DNA of 64,000 nt, taken from the NCBI RefSeq assembly GCF_004379255.2, contig NC_056049.1:23792063-23856062 (forward strand), in the 5' to 3' direction. A program made the position numbers and the translations under genes. The notes beneath the pieces were generated by a model that saw only the letters and a list, made by a program, of their open reading frames with translations, was not told where the DNA came from and made no database searches. This stretch comes from Salvia splendens (Eukaryota > Streptophyta > Magnoliopsida > Lamiales > Lamiaceae). Positions 23,808 through 33,470 of the stretch are shown here, one piece after another. Numbering within the stretch: position 1 is the stretch's first letter; each line of letters starts with the position of its first letter.

Positions 23808-25130
23808 ATGTCCAGCGACGGAAACTCCGGCGGTGGTAGCTCCGGCGGGTAGGACCTCAACGCGTTCGGCGACTGGGGGAGCATGTACAACACATTGTGT
23901 GGTTCCGGTTCGTCGACGCCGGGCACCCAGGGTTCGTCGACGCCGGGGGTACCAACCACCCAATTTTGATGTTGATGCATACGCCTGTTCCTCCGGCCCG
24001 CGGTATTCGCAGGGATTATCCCAGATTCGGGAGGATTATCCGGTTCAACCCACTCCGGAAGAAGGCCGAGGCGGGGGAAGCTCCAGGGCGGAGGCCGAGG
24101 CGGACGAGGAGGAGGAGGATCTAGGCCGGCATCCGTACGGCCCCAAAGAAACGCTGGCGATGTACAACGTCTGGATCAGTGTCTCGTACGATTGCATCGT
24201 CGGGAATCAACAACCCCGGAAGTGCTTCTGGAAAAAGGTCATCGAGGCCTACCACGAGATTAAGCTGAAAAAGACCCGCCGCCGCACATATAAGATGCTC
24301 CGCGCTCACTTTGACAGAGTCGACAGAGAGGTTAAACGATTCTGCGCCATCCACAAGAATGAAGCGGTTCATTACCAAAGCGGAGCCACGGGAGCCGGCA
24401 TTCTGAGGTCGGCTTTGCGGGTCTACTTCGACGACACCGGCAAACAATTCAAATATGTCGATATTTGGGAAGTCGTCAAGGACGAGGAAAAGTGGGTCGG
24501 CGGTGTGTGGTCCAGCATGGGCTCGACGTCGAAGCGCACGAAGCACACGGCAAGTGGCCAATACTCGTCTGGTTAGGGCCACGGGAGCCGGCATTCTGAG
24601 GTCGGCTTTGCGGGTCTACTTCGACGACACCGGCAAACAATTCAAATATGACGATGTTTGGAGAGTAGTCAAGGACGAGGCAAGGTGGGTCGGCGGTGTG
24701 TGGTCCAGCACGGGCTCGACGTCGAAGCGCACGAAGCACACAGCGAGTGGCCAATACTTGTCTGGTGAGGGCGGTTCGGGCAGCGGGCCACAAGAGTTTG
24801 CCTCGCAGGAGGTTGAGACCCCGTCAGACGATGCCGGGGATCTTCCCGTGGGTGCCGTCAGCTGCAAGGGAGAAATGTGGCGAAGGCGGCTAGAGGGAGG
24901 AGGGACAGAGCCGAATCAAGCCAGGCGGGCTCGGGCTAGGGGTACCCCCCAACTCCCTAATGGCCATGTACATGACCGCCACAATGGCGGACACTTCCCT
25001 CTTTACGCCCGCCTAATACCAAGCCTTGCTTAACGGAGTTGCGTTTATGGCGGCACAACTTGGCATTCCGCCTCCTCACGGCTTCAGTGCACCTCCACCG
25101 CCTCCGGGGGATGATTCCCCGACGGAGTAG
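23808..25130 (+). pseudogene. Broken Harbinger ORF1 (Myb/SANT-like, NAM-associated type)
   Basis: The frame begins MSSDGNSGGGSSGG and meets TAG at 23850-23852. It then continues in the same frame to a TGA near 23968, shifts frame and runs to a TAG at 24574. The conserved core (GPKETLAMYNVW, KCFWKKVIEAYHEIK, RTYKMLRAHFDRV, VDIWEVVKD, KWVGG) matches the Myb/SANT-like ORF1 protein of plant PIF/Pong elements and the related host proteins often annotated with a NAM-associated domain. In working elements ORF1 acts with the transposase in DNA binding. A 193-bp tandem duplication (24385-24770) repeats the C-terminal part out of frame. The expected Pro-rich end (APPPPPGDDSPTE) is read just before a stop at 25128-25130. 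It is not functional as it stands. Confidence 0.8.
24385..24770 (+). repeat. 193-bp tandem duplication inside the Harbinger ORF1 pseudogene
   Basis: The segment starting gccacgggagccggcattct occurs at 24385 and again at 24578. The two copies differ by several substitutions, so the duplication is not recent. Because 193 is not a multiple of three, the second copy lies in another frame. Confidence 0.9.
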
Positions 25131-25601
25131 TTTTTTTTTTTATTTTCTGTAAAATTGTATTTTAAATTATGTCATTTTTATTTTTTTAGGATTTTAATTA
25201 TGTCTTTTTTTTATTTTTTGAATTTTAAGTTGTATTTTTTTATGTTGTAATTTTATTTTTAATGAAGTGTGTTTTTTAATTAAATTTGGTTGGAAATAAA
25301 AATAAAAAATGAAATTTAATTTATAGTAATTTAATGGACGGTTAAAGGACGGAGGGTTGCAAGTTTCGTTCCTTAGTTAAGGGATGTAGTAAAAAAGTAC
25401 AGTGGGGTCAAAACATAGTAATTTAAGGGACAGTTTAGTGACAGCGCCGTAGATAACCTAACAAGCTTGCAGAGACAAAAAAAAACCAAAAAATTTGTAG
25501 TTTCTTTTAAGTGGGCTTTGGGTTAAGGCTTAGCCCAACAAGACAAAAAAACACAAAAATTATAGTCTACCCAATTCTCAACCTATTAGCTGAATAAAAG
25601 T

Positions 25602-25832
25602 TAGTTACTCCATCTGTTCCATTGTAAGTAAGATATTTTTTTTCGGTCGTTGTTTTGTAAAGATGATAATAAAGAAAAGTTAGTGAAAAAGATAGTAATT
25701 TGGAACCCATTTTTTAGAAAAAAATGAACCAAAAATCATAATTCCGGATGACTAAAATAGTAAACCATGACTCCTAATCGCGGACAGACTGAAATGGTAA
25801 ATTGAGACTCTTAATTACACGAACGAAGTACT
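25602..25832. mobile_element. Stowaway-like MITE
   Basis: The left end gttactccatctgttcca and the right end cacgaacgaagtacta are degenerate inverted relatives. The interior is AT-rich and non-coding. Confidence 0.4.
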
Positions 25833-25980
25833 ATATTATTTCATCTGCATATAGTATAATATTATTTTTTTTCATTTCAAATATTCTTAATTTAAAGTTA
25901 TATTTAACTTTTTTCATCATTAGTTCTTTATAATATTTCTTAAAACCTACTCAGAATTAAAGTAAAACTATAAATTAGAA

Positions 25981-26190
25981 ATAAGGTAGAACTCCTCCTA
26001 TTCCATTAAAATTAAAATGTTTTTTTCTTTTTAGATTGTCCTATTAAAAATGAAAAGTCTAAAATAATATTATATCTACTTTTTTGTCACTCTTACTTTA
26101 TTCTCTATTTATTAATTTACAAAACTACATTACATAAATTCGTTAATGAAAAGTAAATATTTTATTTGTAATGAGATTAAGAAAGTATAA
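25981..26190. mobile_element. Stowaway-like MITE, degenerate
   Basis: The left end gaactcctcctattccatt and the right end taatgagattaagaaagta are weak inverted copies. It lies 220 bp upstream of the C2 gene and may overlap its promoter. Confidence 0.35.
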
Positions 26191-26411
26191 TATAATCTCC
26201 TAAAATAATCAAAATTCTTATTGCACCAAATATACCTAAACCATAATTAAAACGGGGTCCACAATATTACCTTTTCTCCACAAAAACCAAAAAGAAAAAA
26301 AAAACTAAATAAAATAAAAATCTCTCCAATTTTCTTCACTCTACACAATCCTGCGCACTCCAACTTTTCCCCGCGGCGCACGTTATCCTACCCCACCAAA
26401 CCTCCTCCGCC

Positions 26412-27368
26412 ATGGCCTCCGGCACCACCCACCGCCCGCAGCAGCCCAAGCTCTACGACCTCGACGTCACGATCGTCTCCGCCAAGCACCTTAAGAACGT
26501 CAATTGGAGGAACGGCGATCTCAAGCCCTACGTCATCCTCTGGGTCGACCCGGATCGCCGCCAGGCCACCAAACCCGACGACTCCGGATCCACCCGACCC
26601 GTCTGGAACGAGCGCTTCGTCCTCCCCCTCACTCTCCCCCTCCGCGACTCCGCCCTCACGCTCGAGGTCTTCCACTCCAAGCCCTCCGAGACGCCCAAAC
26701 CCTTGGTTGGCGCTCACCGCTTCGACCTCCGAGATCTCGCCTCCGAATCAGCTCAATCGTCGATTCAACTCAGGAATTTCGAACTCCACCGCCCCTCCGG
26801 CCGCCCCCACGGCAAGATCCGAGTGAAGATCGGCTTGATCGAGCGCCCCGTGGAAAATTACCATCCTGCCCCCGCCCCCGCCCCCGCCCCCGCCCCTGCC
26901 TCCAATTACTACAATTTCTCCGCTCCTCCGCAGCCGATGCCTTACAGAGGATACTCTCCTTCTCCGTATTCCACTCTCCCGCCGCCGTCGTCGTTTTCTC
27001 CGCCTCCGCAGCCTTATTACTCCTACTCGGATCCGCATTCGGGGTACTATTCTTCCTATTACTCGCCGCCGCCGCCGCCGCGTCCTTTTCTAGAGCGGCA
27101 GCCGAGTTATGGTGGATCGGTGGCATCGGGGCCGAGCGCTCCGGTGGACTACACGCCGTATGATTACCATAAACGGACCGTGGGGAAGCCGGGGATGGGG
27201 ATGGGAACGGGATTGGCGGTGGGAGCAGCGGCAGGAGCTCTAGGAGGCATGGCATTGGAGGATGGTATTAAATATGAGGAAGAGAAGATTGGGGAAAGGG
27301 TGGAGAATGATGTTGTTTTGGTTGCGAGGGATGATAATCGGTATGGGGAGTACCGAAGTGATTATTAG
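26412..27368 (+). CDS. SRC2-like C2-domain protein
   Basis: A single-exon frame of 318 residues begins at an ATG in a good plant context (gccATGGcc). Residues about 14-142 form a C2 domain: LYDLDVTIVSAKHLKNVNW, then KPYVILWVDP, RPVWNERFVLPL and a GKIRVKIGLIERP end strand. Residues 150-245 are Pro/Tyr/Ser-rich with an (Ala-Pro)n run, and the C-terminus has a Gly/Ala-rich hydrophobic stretch (TGLAVGAAAGALGGMALEDG) before an acidic tail. This layout is that of plant SRC2 proteins, cold-induced C2 proteins that bind membranes in a calcium-dependent way and associate with ER, vacuole or plasma membrane and with NADPH oxidases. GC content is far above the surroundings, as is usual for intronless plant genes. 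The family call is secure; the calcium response here is inferred. Confidence 0.93.
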   Translation: MASGTTHRPQQPKLYDLDVTIVSAKHLKNVNWRNGDLKPYVILWVDPDRRQATKPDDSGSTRPVWNERFVLPLTLPLRDSALTLEVFHSKPSETPKPLVGAHRFDLRDLASESAQSSIQLRNFELHRPSGRPHGKIRVKIGLIERPVENYHPAPAPAPAPAPASNYYNFSAPPQPMPYRGYSPSPYSTLPPPSSFSPPPQPYYSYSDPHSGYYSSYYSPPPPPRPFLERQPSYGGSVASGPSAPVDYTPYDYHKRTVGKPGMGMGTGLAVGAAAGALGGMALEDGIKYEEEKIGERVENDVVLVARDDNRYGEYRSDY

Positions 27369-27393
27369 TTTAAGCTGTGATTTGATTTAACTA

Positions 27394-28115
27394 TTTGCTC
27401 CGAGTATGTCTCTGTGTTGAAGTTTATATATAAAGATTGGGGTTTTATGTTAATTGTGCCTCAATGGAGGATTTGAACTGTGTGACATTTGTGTGCTGAT
27501 ATATGTATATAAACTTCTGGTGTTGCGAGGAGTAAGTTATGCTCATTTATAGAATCTGGTCTCGTTGGTTGTATTTCTTGAATTTCTGCATTGCATTCTC
27601 TTGCAGCTTCATAGGGATCTGTTGTGCAGTTGGGATAATTTGTGATTATGCAGTTTTAAATTCTGATTACTGCTGTGTGTTTTATATGTAAGCAACTTTA
27701 CATTTGCTTTACGTTTTATCTGATTCACTCTTAACCTTTTGCTCCGAGTATGGCTTTGTGTTAAAGTTTATAGATAAAGATTGGTGCTTTCTTTGAATTG
27801 TGTTTCTATGGAGGATTTGAACTCTGAGAAGTGTGTCATGAGATATTTGTGCTGATAAATGTATATAAACTTACGGTATTCCGAGGAGTAAACTCTTTTT
27901 CCACTACACTGTGCTTAATTTCTGGCATCTGGTCTCGTATGTTTTAGTTCTTGATCTTCTGCAAGGCCTTTGTACTGAGATGGATATGCTGTATGCTTTC
28001 TTTTGCAGTTTCATAGGGTTCAGCTGTGCAGTTGGGCTTAATTGTCATTGTGCAGTTTCAATATGAATACTTGTGTGTTTTATCTGTAAGCAACATCACA
28101 GTTGGTTTGTGTTTT
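27394..28115 (+). repeat. Tandemly duplicated 3' region of the C2 gene
   Basis: A segment of about 344 bp that starts tttgctccgagtatg occurs at 27394 and again at 27738, with landmark matches along its length (gtatataaactt, cgaggagtaa, ttgcagtttcatagg, tgtgcagttggg, gtaagcaac). The first copy begins 26 bp after the stop codon and so would form the 3' UTR. The copies have diverged by substitutions and small indels. Either could carry polyadenylation signals. Confidence 0.85.
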
Positions 28116-28639
28116 GTGTTTGATCTCAGCTAGTTTATTTTGAGATAACAATCAGGAGTCTGATCTGTTATTTTGAACCCTTTATGAGAATATGAGATAC
28201 AGCTTGTTATCAACTTTATACTATTTTTCGGGCTTGGTCATCGTGATTCTCTATTTATAAATCTAGATAGAAGTAGAGCCTTTTAAGCTGCATATTTAGG
28301 TTTCTTTCTATGAAGATATGCTTCTAGTGTGCTGATCTAGGGCTTATTTGTTAGCTCGGGGAGGGGGGATGATGTCTATTGGCCTTTAATCTAGTAAAGG
28401 GGCTTGTGAGCTTATGAAGTTTAGAACGGCACCCTTAAGATGTTAGAACCTTTCCAAATGCCGGGTGGAATACATTCTAGTAAAGGGTTCATATAATGTA
28501 GCTCGAGAAGAAGGAGCTCCGCGGCTGGTACTAATAGATAGAGCGTCTAGTAAGAGTATGAAAAACAAAGGCTTTTCTTTCCCTGGACCGATGGTGCGTG
28601 GTAGAAATAAGACCAGAGTTATTAACAAATGTGCATGAT

Positions 28640-30180
28640 ATACATGGCAAGATTCATATATTCTGATCAGCCTTTTGAGGCTTTGTTAAGGTGGTTCCAT
28701 GTTGTTCTAGTAAATAATTAAGTTTCAGATATTCCTGTGATTTCCAAAAATGAAATGTATTATGCTCTAGCCTTCTATGATCTTGATTAGTTTCGGTGGT
28801 TTGAAAGTTAATATCTGATTATTGGTGTTCAACACAGACTTCATTGGAATATCTACCTGTGGTTATTTCCTTCACATCTATTCTTTGTGGTTGCTACATC
28901 ATATTTGTTCTTACATATTTGCAATTGATTCAATTTGGGAGTTTGTTGTCATCAACAAGTTTTGTAAATTGTAACGCTATAATAAATCAACAATGGACTC
29001 AAAGTCCTTTTTTGAGCCAAATGATAAAAATTACCCTTGGTTATTCCAAGAATAGGATATGCTGCGCATATCACATTTAGATGTCTCAATGTTTTGAGTG
29101 TATTTTCAAACTTGACATTTTGGTTTAATGTATTTTTTTTTCGATAAGCTAAAGGCTCCATCAAACTTAACATTTTAGAGTAATTAGCTCTAGTTAATCC
29201 TTTGTATTAAAAAAAAGAAAAAAAAGAAATTTTGTTCATATACTATAAGACTGAACTTGTGATCTCCAAGTTCATCACATTTAAGCCTTTACCAAATGAG
29301 TTACCTAAAATCAGACACCTATTTTATTTGTATCTTAAACAATTAGAGATGGAAAATTTAGTGAATTCGCCTTAGCCCCACCTATTATACCGCAGGCAAT
29401 ATATTATTCTCAATTTCATGCACTTTTAATTTTTTCATAAACGTCATTCAACAATTTTATGATAGTTCCACTATGATATTAAAATTATAAATGGTCCTAG
29501 CTAGGTGAACACAAATTCAATTAATTGAATATGGGAACCTAGTAGTCTAAACGTTTGCTCTAAAATGGGTAAAAATATGTACAAAATTATAAATTCAACC
29601 ATTATTTTTAGACCCACGCAATCTCTATATATCCAAAATAACATATATAGAGTGGGAACACAAGTTTGTTTTGATATAAAATACTACTACTAAAACTCAC
29701 TGTTCAAATTGATAACAAGTTTGTCTACTTCTAGACATCACTATTTATTGCAAATGATATTTGAGCAAACAAACACTACTCATTACGTTTTTATTGGATT
29801 ATTTAAATATAAGATAAATAATTCTCCACCCAATATTTCCACGGCAATCTCTGTCTCATGTAAGTTGTGTATCACATTTTTTGATTTGGAGAAAGTCATT
29901 TTGGCCATCATATATATGAGCCGCAATGATGATGTGTTTATAATTTAATATATTAAATAGTAAATTGATTTTGGATATGAGATAGAAAAATTCTAGAAAG
30001 CGAACATTTTGTGCCAATGTGCCATTGAGTAGGAAGAACTTCAAACTCAAAGAACGAAAAAACAGACAATTTACATTTACCAATAGGCCATGTATAATTG
30101 TCAGGATTATATCTGGAAAAGTAATCTGATTCATTAAATTTTAAAATCTTGTGTTTGTTTCGATTTTTAATCAACTTGAG
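28640..30180. other. Intergenic DNA, no gene recognised
   Basis: The sequence is AT-rich with short frames only. No known protein, RNA gene or bounded repeat could be supported. Confidence 0.55.
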
Positions 30181-30189
30181 AAAGTAATC

Positions 30190-30997
30190 AGAATCACAAG
30201 ATAAGGAAAGTTAGTACAACTTTCTGGATTTTGAATCCTAACTTTTCTTAGATATTCTTTTTCCATGTCTTAGGATTCTTTAATATTTAATGCAATATAA
30301 GTATACTTTTATTTTAATTAATTAATTAATTAATTAATTACAATGTATAAAAAATATTTTATAATTATAAACCATATTTGATTATCGTATAATAAATAAC
30401 AATAATTGAAATTATCATAATTATAACTATATTATTATAATATATATTTGTTATTATCATAATAATAATTTATTAAATAATTAAAATATAATTAAATAAT
30501 ATAAATTATATAATAATAATTAAAAATTACTATTTTATAAATTAATAATTAATCAATAAATTCTTAGTAAAATTTCAAATTATAAAATTTATTCAATTAT
30601 AATATCCTTAAATATGTATAATTATAATTATAATAATTATATTTGTTATTAATCCTAAATGATTATAATACTCTATGTAACTATAATTGTAATAATATTT
30701 TAAATACTATATGTATAATCTATATTTAAATTAATAATTATAATAATATAATTATTATTATTCGTAATTAATAATTTATTAAAAACTTTATATTATTATT
30801 TTTTTATAAATAAAAATGATAATAAGTAGGAGTATAATTTTAGTTTGGTGTTTAAATCAAATATAAAATTTAAAATCTCGATATTTTCCAAACACGGGAA
30901 AGTAAAGTTATTAGGAATCATATTCCTGGGATTCATTTTCCCTGGAATCATTTTCCTTGTCAACTTTTCTTTTTCGTCAACCAAACATGGCCATAGA
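30190..30997. mobile_element. Probable non-coding transposon with an almost pure A/T core
   Basis: The right end carries repeated tgattcctgggattcatttt-like motifs and finishes near ccaaacatggcc. The left end (about 30190-30290) carries inverted relatives such as aggaaagttag and ggattttgaatcctaac. Between them, 30300-30800 is almost entirely A and T with an (ATTA)n run. It directly abuts the 3' truncation of the RPN8 pseudogene. Superfamily and exact ends are not resolved. Confidence 0.4.
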
Positions 30998-31023
30998 GTA
31001 AAACATCAGTAGTATCTAGATAC

Positions 31024-31878
31024 CTCTTTAACCTCTTCAACAGCGTAATAGGCTTATCCCAAGGACCCAAGCTCTTTTGGTTGAACGTCAATAATGACCA
31101 AGACTGGAGTGGGGACATAGCTGAAATAACATGAATTGTTTAATTTAACATTGAATTGGACAGTGACACTGAATAATAAGTTCCTTACATCTGACCAGTA
31201 AGGCAACCGAAGAAGTAGAGACGAATGCTAGCATCCAACGTAAAGAATAGACTAAAATGAGTTTGTACAGTGACACTGAACAAGTTTGTGTTCCATGCTT
31301 GAAAGGAATCTTTTTTAACATGATATTGTCTCTAATAAGGTCATGAACAACAAAAACCAGCAGCAACTAACCAGCAAACAGAAACATCTGTTATGAATCA
31401 GCCCGAAGGAAAATATAACAGTATTAGAAAGAGATCTTACTCACTGAAAAGACCATGTACACTCAGATCATTTTCCTTTAGTTTTGGACCAGTGCTATAC
31501 CAGCCCACAACATGCTCCTTGGCTGACATGAGATAAATGTGTTGAATTAGATGCAAAACTTTGAAATATATTCAGCCAGGTCATGATAAAATAACTAACC
31601 ATTTATTCTTCTGGACATGGAAAACATTGATTCATGGTAGTTATGATCAAGAAACCAGATGCTATGGTCCCTTTCATCTTCTTCAAAAGGCACTGCTCAA
31701 ATCAGGTCAATACGTTACAGAAAATTATGAGAAAAACCTCAGCACGAATGATCTGAAATAGTGAAGTACATCTAGAAATACTGATCCCTATTATGTCATA
31801 ACAACCTGCGTGCGTAGCTGTTAGTGACGTCGACGGTGCCCTTGAAGGAAGTTCCAAGGAGAACTCCGACCACGCACT
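31024..31878 (-). pseudogene. Unprocessed pseudogene of proteasome lid subunit RPN8 (5' exons only)
   Basis: Four exon-like segments on the minus strand translate to consecutive parts of RPN8, the MPN-domain subunit of the 26S proteasome regulatory particle: 31878-31809 (VVGVLLGTSFKGTVDVTNSY), 31697-31600 ([20 protein letters not shown] onward), 31522-31445 ([19 protein letters not shown]) and 31121-31024 (PVLVIIDVQPKELG, then a stop, then AYYAVEEVKE). Splice sites sit where expected, for example GTTAGT after the second segment and GTGAGT after the third, so this is a genomic copy, not a retrocopy. It is broken by an in-frame TAA in the fourth exon, damage at the exon 3/4 and exon 1/2 joins, absence of the N-terminal codons and loss of everything after KE, where a transposon begins. 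Confidence 0.85.
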
Positions 31879-32397
31879 TTCTGAAAAGTATGAATTATTT
31901 ATTTTTTAGTCCATTTCTGAAAATATCAATTTTCTAATTTTGATATTTTTTCTAAAAAGGTGAGAATCATTTTCCACTAATAATACTTTAATTTTTTTTC
32001 TATCACTCTTTTACTTTACTAATTATGCACCAAACCCGTGCCGAACCAATATTCATACTTTTTAGGAACGAAGAGAGTATTATTATACTAATAAAATATA
32101 GGTGATGATTAATAGCATATTGGATTCTCTTATTCAAAATAATAAAGAAATTCTATTTATGAATGTAACTTAATAATAAAATAAGATATTATACCGTGGA
32201 CGAAGAGAGTATTATCAATTTAAATAAATGACTATAATAAATCAAAGTACGTTATATATGGATCAATTCTCGTTTGAGATGGGATCGATGGGTATCGTGA
32301 TGACTGGTGAGGCAGTTTGCGGGTGGAAAAGTAGCAATCTACATTGCACTCGATATAAATATATATATATAGAGTCCCATTATTCACAAATACACTC

Positions 32398-33113
32398 TTA
32401 AAGACCGAACCACCGAACCATACCAAATTAGTGTTTTTAGATCTAGTTTTTTATGGATGAGAGACACAAATTTATCAATTATTTTCGCCTTCATTACGAG
32501 CCTATTTTAATTCATCCGAAGGTAAATAAGTCATACTAACATGTTACGAAGATTTAACTTCATTCCAGTAGGTTTTCACTACATTCCAGTAGATTTTTAC
32601 TTCATTCCAGTAGGATTATTACTTCATTCCAGTACGTAAATGCGGTTTTGCCGTCGCGTGCCGTTCTTTCTCTCTACAATATCTATCACCACTGCCACAA
32701 CGCTGATATGGTGTAATAAACACATGGAATGATGTAATAAATTATTGGAATGAAGTATGTGTAGAAGCATTTGAAGTTCTACTGGAATGAAGTAAAAACC
32801 TTATCCAATGAAGTAAAAACGTTTCTGAATGAAGTAATAAACGCACTTGAATAAATTGTATTTTTTAATGTAAATAAAGTAAAACTCAGATCAATGAATT
32901 CAAATGAAACATATGTTGAATCGTTTCAAAACCTACTGGAAGAAAGTAAAAACATGTTGTAGTTTCAAGGTATTACGTACGGAATGAAGTAATAAACCTA
33001 TATAATGAAGTAATATGGGCTTGTAATGAAGACCGAAAAATTTACACATCAGCACATCTCATCAAAAAAACTAGATCTAATGACCCAGATTTGGTCTCTA
33101 GTTCGGTCTTTAA
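32398..33113. mobile_element. Non-coding inverted-repeat element packed with a ttcattccagta motif
   Basis: The left end (ttaaagaccgaac, then a stretch ending gtttttagatctagtttttt) is matched in reverse by the right end (aaaaaaactagatctaatga to gttcggtctttaa). Inside, four copies of ttcattccagta or acattccagta lie at 32570-32636, and about eight copies of the reverse form (tggaatgaagtaa and variants) lie between 32725 and 33035. The element is bordered by TATATA/CTCT simple repeats that may belong to its termini. No coding capacity was seen. It resembles a MULE- or Helitron-derived MITE, but the superfamily is not settled. Confidence 0.6.
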
Positions 33114-33135
33114 AATTAGTTCGACATTGATCACA

Positions 33136-33136
33136 A

Positions 33137-33167
<31 letters not shown>
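33136..33167. repeat. (CT)n(AT)n microsatellite
   Basis: Six CT dinucleotides run directly into about nine AT dinucleotides. Confidence 0.9.
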
Positions 33168-33470
33168 TTGTTTGCTCAATAGCACAATAGTATATATTTT
33201 GTTTGCTCACGAAATACATACTTTACACATACAACCCAACAATCCTTACATAAACTCCCATTTCTTTCCCTAATCCCATAAAAGGTTAGCATTTTCTGAC
33301 ATCTCACTGAATAGTAAATCTCACAGCCAGTTGATCAAAGCATAATCAAAAGTGCAAACAAGTGACAACATCCCATCATGCATAATACAGTCGTATATCA
33401 TTCTGAATTCGAACAGCATAGTGATGAATTAGAAGCAGCTTGGGACATAAGCTAAAGGTAATCTACCTCC

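Larger units (their letters stand above)
23411..25458 (+). mobile_element. PIF-Harbinger-type element carrying only the Myb/SANT-like ORF
   Basis: The element starts ggccacccacaacgc and ends gcgccgtagataacc. The ends match as an inverted repeat at about 12 of 18 positions and nearly all mismatches are transitions, as expected after decay of methylated DNA. TAA flanks both ends (23408-23410 and 25459-25461), the typical Harbinger target. The left 400 bp and the leader closely resemble those of the transposase-bearing element starting at 54622. The only gene is the broken ORF1-type frame at 23808-25130; there is no transposase. Confidence 0.8.

Noticed and set aside
24121..24867. Minus-strand frames of 157, 105 and 83 residues over the Harbinger ORF1
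   Set aside because: They are antisense shadows of the GC-rich pseudogene and repeat the tandem duplication.
26504..27255. Long frames of 219, 161 and 96 residues overlapping the C2 gene
   Set aside because: They are shadow frames produced by the high GC content of the real coding exon.
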